A stretch of 17,146 nucleotides of DNA from Thermoflexales bacterium (GTDB lineage Bacteria > Chloroflexota > Anaerolineae > J036 > Brachytrichaceae): NCBI GenBank assembly GCA_017998555.1, contig JAGOCU010000013.1, forward strand, positions 1 to 17,146, read 5' to 3'. Below the pieces are notes generated by a model. It had not been told where the DNA came from. It ran no database searches and was given only the letters and a program-made list of their open reading frames with translations. Below are positions 13,742-17,146 of this stretch, piece by piece (within the stretch, counting starts at the first letter, position 1; each line of letters opens with the position of its first letter). The position numbers and the translations under genes are program-made.

Positions 13742-15277
13742 ATGCCAACCCTGACGGTCCTCTATGGCAGTACGACGCGAGCGGTAGCCGTTCCGGCCGG
13801 CACGCTGCTCGGCCACGCCATCGCCGAGAGTGGGTTGCCGCTGGAGCAGCCCTGCGCCGGACGGGGCACCTGCGGCAAGTGCCGGGTGCTGGTTGAGGCC
13901 GGAATCGCGCCGCCCGGAGAGGTCGAGTTAAGGCAGCTCACGCCCGAGGAACTGGCGCTGAACAATCGGCTCGCCTGCTGCGCGCGGGTCGAAACGGACG
14001 CGGTGGTTGTGCTTGCGCCCGTCGCCGTTTACTCGGCAAAGGCTTTCTACGCGAGCGACGCGTACAGATCCCGACCCTCCGCGCCACTGGGCGTGGCCAT
14101 CGATCTGGGTTCGACCACGGTAGCCGCCTTCCTCACTCTGTTGGACACAGGCGAGGTCTGCGTCGGGGCCGCCAGCCTCAATCAACAAGGCACCTATGGG
14201 GCCGATGTGATCTCGCGCCTGGCCGCCGCCCAAAACAGCGCGCAGGACCAATGGCGTTTGCGCAGCCTCGCCATTGCTTCGATAAACCAGGCTGTGCAGG
14301 CTTTGGAATTGCCGCGGGCCGTGCTGCGCCGCATCCAACGCGTGTGCGTGGTCGGCAACCCCGCCATGCATCATCTGCTTCTGGGCCTTCCGGTCGCCAG
14401 CCTGGCGACCCTTCCGTTCGAGCCGCACAGCCGCTCCGCAATCCTATCTGCCGAACATGCTTTGGATGGGATCTTTCCGGCCAGCGCGCGGATCAGCCTG
14501 CCGCCGCTGATCGGCGGCTTTGTGGGCTCGGACGCCCTGGCCTGTCTGGCCCATTTCGATTTTGACACGGCGACCCGCCCCACCCTCGCCGTCGACCTCG
14601 GAACCAACGGCGAAATCATGCTGACGGACGGCCAACGGATCCTCACCACCTCTACCGCGGCCGGGCCCGCCTTCGAAGGCGTCAACATCTCCTGCGGCAG
14701 CCGGGCGGTGGAGGGCGCGGTCATTCGAGTCGAGCGGTCAGGACCCGGGTTTCTGCTCGAGACCATTGGGGGCGCCGAAGCGATCGGGCTCACTGGAACG
14801 GGTCTTCTGAGCGCCATCCGAACGCTTCGAGAAGCGGGAGCGCTTGAAACAAACGGGCGCCTGCGCGGCGATCACCCGCTGGTGAAAGACCGTCGCGTCC
14901 AGCTCAGTGATCGGATCGCTCTGACCCAATGGGATGTGCGCGATCTGCAGAAGGCCAAGGGCGCCATTCGAGCGGCCATTGACATCCTGCTCGAAACGCT
15001 TTCGCTTTCGGCCGTCGATCTGGACCGCGTCATCCTGACGGGCTCCTTTGGCGGGCAGGTCGATCCGCGCGACGCGCTCGAGCTTGGCATGTTGCCGCCC
15101 GTGCGGCCGGAAATCGTCGAAAGCATCGCCAACGGCGCGGGCCTCGGTGCCGCCTCGTTTTTGAGCGATGCCGGGTTCGCGCGGGCCGAGGCGATCGCCT
15201 GTCGCGCCGAGCACCTCAATCTTGACGCCAGCCACGCGTTCATCGAACGGTTTGCAGCCGCCCTGAGTTTGGCTTAG
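13742..15277 (+). CDS. RACo-like corrinoid reductive activator (2Fe-2S plus ASKHA ATPase)
   Basis: A 511-residue protein. The N-terminal plant-type ferredoxin domain has Cys38, Cys44, Cys47 and Cys79 (pattern C-x5-C-x2-C then LAC), with an extra Cys80 next to the last ligand. The C-terminal RACo/DUF4445 ASKHA domain has IDLGSTT (120-126), GNPAMHHLLLG (205-215), GGFVGSD, VDLGTNGE (284-291), GPAFEG and TGSFGG. Such proteins use ATP and low-potential electrons to return inactive Co(II) corrinoid to Co(I). The N-terminal 2Fe-2S layout is that of RACo (AcsV) and O-demethylase activators, not of methanogen RamA with its C-terminal 4Fe-4S clusters. It starts 20 nt after the DUF1638 gene, and its only likely client in the window is the corrinoid protein at 11432-12070. 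No Shine-Dalgarno is clear. Confidence 0.93.
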   Translation: MPTLTVLYGSTTRAVAVPAGTLLGHAIAESGLPLEQPCAGRGTCGKCRVLVEAGIAPPGEVELRQLTPEELALNNRLACCARVETDAVVVLAPVAVYSAKAFYASDAYRSRPSAPLGVAIDLGSTTVAAFLTLLDTGEVCVGAASLNQQGTYGADVISRLAAAQNSAQDQWRLRSLAIASINQAVQALELPRAVLRRIQRVCVVGNPAMHHLLLGLPVASLATLPFEPHSRSAILSAEHALDGIFPASARISLPPLIGGFVGSDALACLAHFDFDTATRPTLAVDLGTNGEIMLTDGQRILTTSTAAGPAFEGVNISCGSRAVEGAVIRVERSGPGFLLETIGGAEAIGLTGTGLLSAIRTLREAGALETNGRLRGDHPLVKDRRVQLSDRIALTQWDVRDLQKAKGAIRAAIDILLETLSLSAVDLDRVILTGSFGGQVDPRDALELGMLPPVRPEIVESIANGAGLGAASFLSDAGFARAEAIACRAEHLNLDASHAFIERFAAALSLA

Positions 15278-15296
15278 TGCCACCAACAATACCTGC

Positions 15297-15347
15297 CCTG
15301 CGGAGGCCATATCCCCCGGCTTCGCCGGGGGATATGGCCTCCGCAGG
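15297..15347. repeat. Intergenic hairpin, constant core with private arms, 24 bp in all
   Basis: Arms 15297-15320 and 15324-15347 are perfect reverse complements over 24 bp with the triloop TTC; the centre reads CGGCTTCGCCG, the same core as at 5810-5820. It begins 19 nt after the stop of the activator gene and ends 78 nt before uvrC. The bases that follow are GAAGTTCTG, without a T-run. It is a good candidate for the 3' end of the methyltransferase operon if such hairpins end transcripts. Confidence 0.88.
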
Positions 15348-15402
15348 AAGTTCTGTTAGGAGTTCTTCCGGAGAATTTGCGAGACCAGCCGGGGCATCCA
15401 GC

Positions 15403-15408
15403 TACAAT
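15403..15408 (+). promoter_or_regulatory. Possible -10 element for uvrC
   Basis: TACAAT lies 17 bases before the uvrC ATG. The best -35 is TTGCGA (15377-15382) at a long 20-bp spacing, so the assignment is weak. If right, transcription would start about ten bases before the ATG and the mRNA would have almost no leader, in line with the missing Shine-Dalgarno. Confidence 0.3.
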
Positions 15409-15425
15409 ACGAACATCCGTTCTAC

Positions 15426-17146
15426 ATGTCGATTCCAGAACATCTCGAGCCCACCGTACGGACCCTGCCCACAACCCCGGGCTGCTACCTGTATTACAAC
15501 GCCCAGGGCGATGTGATCTATGTCGGCAAGGCGGTCAACTTGCGCAACCGGGTGCGCTCGTACTTCAATCCCGCCAGTTGGATCCAGTACCCCAAGACCG
15601 GAAGGCTGGTCCGCGACATCGCCCGAATTGAGTTTGTTGTGCGCGGCAGCGAACTCGAGGCCCTGATCCAGGAAGCCGAGCTCATCAAGCGCTACAAACC
15701 GCGCTACAACATCCGGCTCAAAGACGACAAGCGCTACCCGTATCTCAAGGTCACCTGGCAGGACCCTTTTCCAACAGTCGTCGTGACCCGCCGAATGGAA
15801 AAGGATGGCGCGCGCTACTACGGCCCGTTCACCAATGCCGACGCGGTCTATCGCACCCGCGACACGCTGCGGCGGATGTTTCCATTTCTGAATTGCGATC
15901 GGGACATCACCGGGCTCGACAAGCGGGCCTGCATGTATCACGACATCAAGCTCTGCAGCGGGCCGTGCATCGGCGCAATCAGCCGGGCCGAGTATCGGGC
16001 CACGATCCAGCGTCTGTGCGATTTTCTGGATGGGCGCTCGGATGGCGTGATCAATGACTTGGAAGACCGGATGAACCGGGCGGCAACCGCGCTGCAATTT
16101 GAGCGCGCCGCCGGATTCCGCGACCAGCTCAAGGCGGTCCGGCATGTCACTGAAAAACAGCGCATCGTCAACGGAAGCATGAAGGATCAGGATGTCATTG
16201 CCTTTGCCCGTGATGAGGGCGATACCTGTGTCGAGGTCCTGTTTATCCGCGGCGGCAAACTGCTCGGCCAGGAGTACTTCGTTCTGGATGGGGCCGAAGG
16301 TGAGGATGACCCGACCGTACTCAACTCCTTCCTCACCCAGTTCTATGGCGAGGCCGCGCATGTCCCGCCCGATGTTCTGCTGCCCGCTCAGATCGAAGAG
16401 GCCAACATCATCGAGAACTGGCTCGGTCAGCGCCGCGGCAGCGCGGTCCGGGTCAACCTGGCCCGGGACAAGAACGACCAGGACCTGCTCGATCTCGCCC
16501 GCCAGAACGCGGGCGAAACGCTGACCGCTCTCAAGGCCCAATGGGACGCCGACTCGCATCGTCAAGAATCAACCCTGAAGGAACTGCAGGACGCGCTTGA
16601 CCTGCCCCGCCTCCCCACCCGCATCGAGTGCTTTGACATCAGCAATACCCAGGGCACCGCCATGATCGGGGCGATGGTTGTATTCGCGCATGGCCAGCCT
16701 CGCAAAGCCGACTATCGCAAGTTCAACATCAAGGACATCCAGGGCCCCAATGACTTCGAATCCATGCGGCAGGCCCTCAGCCGGCGATTCCAGCGCTGGA
16801 AAGATCGCGCGTCAGAGGAGAAGCCGGGCGCCGATCCGGGCAGGAAGACGGCCAAGATCGATGCGTCGTTCAGCGTCCTGCCCGACCTCCTGGTCATCGA
16901 TGGCGGAAAGGGCCAGCTCGGCGTCGCCGTTGAAGTCCTGAAGTCGTTCGACCTGCTCCATGTCGTGCCGGTCATATCGCTGGCCAAGCGGGAGGAGGAG
17001 GTCTTCAAACCCGCGACCGGCGACCCGATTCTGCTCCCCCGTCAGTCGCAGGCGCTCTATCTCCTGCAGCGTGTGCGCGATGAAGCGCACCGATACGGCA
17101 TCACCGGGCACCGCGCCCAGCGCAACAAGATCGGCCTGGCATCGCA
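15426..17146 (+). CDS. uvrC: UvrABC excinuclease subunit C (partial, 3' end outside window)
   Basis: The first 573 codons of UvrC, the nuclease that makes both cuts around UvrB-marked DNA lesions in nucleotide excision repair. The GIY-YIG domain opens the protein (GCYLYYN, then IYVGKAVNLRNRVRSYF, 19-47) and makes the 3' cut. Cys157, Cys169, Cys177 and Cys181 fall where E. coli UvrC binds a 4Fe-4S cluster. A UVR motif that contacts UvrB is near residues 210-240 (FERAAGFRDQL). The RNase H-like domain for the 5' cut shows ECFDISNTQG and LLVIDGGKGQL with their Asp residues. The final helix-hairpin-helix domain would lie past the right edge. A variable Lys/Gly-rich insert sits just before the second Asp motif. 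The ATG at 15426 has no Shine-Dalgarno. The gene appears unrelated to the operon before it. Confidence 0.96.
   Translation, partial: MSIPEHLEPTVRTLPTTPGCYLYYNAQGDVIYVGKAVNLRNRVRSYFNPASWIQYPKTGRLVRDIARIEFVVRGSELEALIQEAELIKRYKPRYNIRLKDDKRYPYLKVTWQDPFPTVVVTRRMEKDGARYYGPFTNADAVYRTRDTLRRMFPFLNCDRDITGLDKRACMYHDIKLCSGPCIGAISRAEYRATIQRLCDFLDGRSDGVINDLEDRMNRAATALQFERAAGFRDQLKAVRHVTEKQRIVNGSMKDQDVIAFARDEGDTCVEVLFIRGGKLLGQEYFVLDGAEGEDDPTVLNSFLTQFYGEAAHVPPDVLLPAQIEEANIIENWLGQRRGSAVRVNLARDKNDQDLLDLARQNAGETLTALKAQWDADSHRQESTLKELQDALDLPRLPTRIECFDISNTQGTAMIGAMVVFAHGQPRKADYRKFNIKDIQGPNDFESMRQALSRRFQRWKDRASEEKPGADPGRKTAKIDASFSVLPDLLVIDGGKGQLGVAVEVLKSFDLLHVVPVISLAKREEEVFKPATGDPILLPRQSQALYLLQRVRDEAHRYGITGHRAQRNKIGLAS

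Noticed and set aside
15297..15347. Standard rho-independent terminator after the activator gene
   Set aside because: The stem is excellent but no T-run follows on either strand, so it is listed as a member of the hairpin set.
15402..16565. 387-codon minus-strand frame opposite uvrC
   Set aside because: The plus strand encodes UvrC with all expected catalytic motifs; the antisense frame has no family signature.

Overview
The window is about 17.1 kb of GC-rich, gene-dense bacterial DNA, complete except for a gene cut at each end. No rRNA, tRNA, CRISPR array or insertion sequence is visible. GC-rich coding sequence, many ABC exporter halves, a corrinoid methyl-transfer cluster of the kind found in anaerobes and several starts without a Shine-Dalgarno sequence suggest an anaerobic or facultative environmental bacterium. 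Chloroflexota would fit, but that is inference, not something the sequence proves.

Left half (1-9770, all minus strand, read right to left): a transport and possible resistance cluster. In transcription order it holds an ABC exporter half (7995-9770), a two-domain ABC-F ATPase (5845-7908), a tightly coupled heterodimeric ABC exporter pair (3976-5784 and 2156-3979, overlapping by ATGA), a tandem-domain GNAT acetyltransferase (1089-2150) and the N-terminal membrane part of another ABC exporter half (1-1028, cut by the window edge). The 3979/5784 pair shows textbook asymmetry: one subunit has LSGGQ but Walker-B Asp in place of Glu, and the other has the Glu but LSAGE. One canonical and one degenerate ATP site are therefore predicted.

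Divergent region (9771-10340, no confident gene apart from a possible leader peptide): on the minus strand there is a near-perfect sigma70 promoter (TTGACA, 17 bp, TATATT), about 255 nt of leader containing a possible 42-codon peptide, and an 11-bp hairpin followed by a T6 run 16 nt before the first ABC start. This looks like an attenuator controlling the transporter cluster. The region also holds a 25-bp perfect hairpin.

Right half (10341-15277, plus strand): a compact corrinoid methyltransferase operon. It encodes a UroD/MtaA-family methyltransferase, a B12-binding corrinoid protein, a methyltetrahydrofolate-type pterin methyltransferase, a DUF1638 protein and a RACo-like 2Fe-2S/ASKHA corrinoid activator. 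Together these make a complete methyl-donor to corrinoid to tetrahydrofolate route with its reactivation enzyme. The set of parts resembles anaerobic O-demethylase systems, but the methyl donor cannot be read from the sequence. The 5' 573 codons of uvrC (15426 to the end) follow.

Cross-cutting pattern: five intergenic hairpins (1045-1087, 5794-5836, 7931-7974, 10174-10227, 15297-15347) share a core of the form CGGC-loop-GCCG but have unrelated, self-complementary arms of about 14-25 bp. They sit at gene-module boundaries and are absent inside the tightly coupled modules. This is the most unusual structure in the window.
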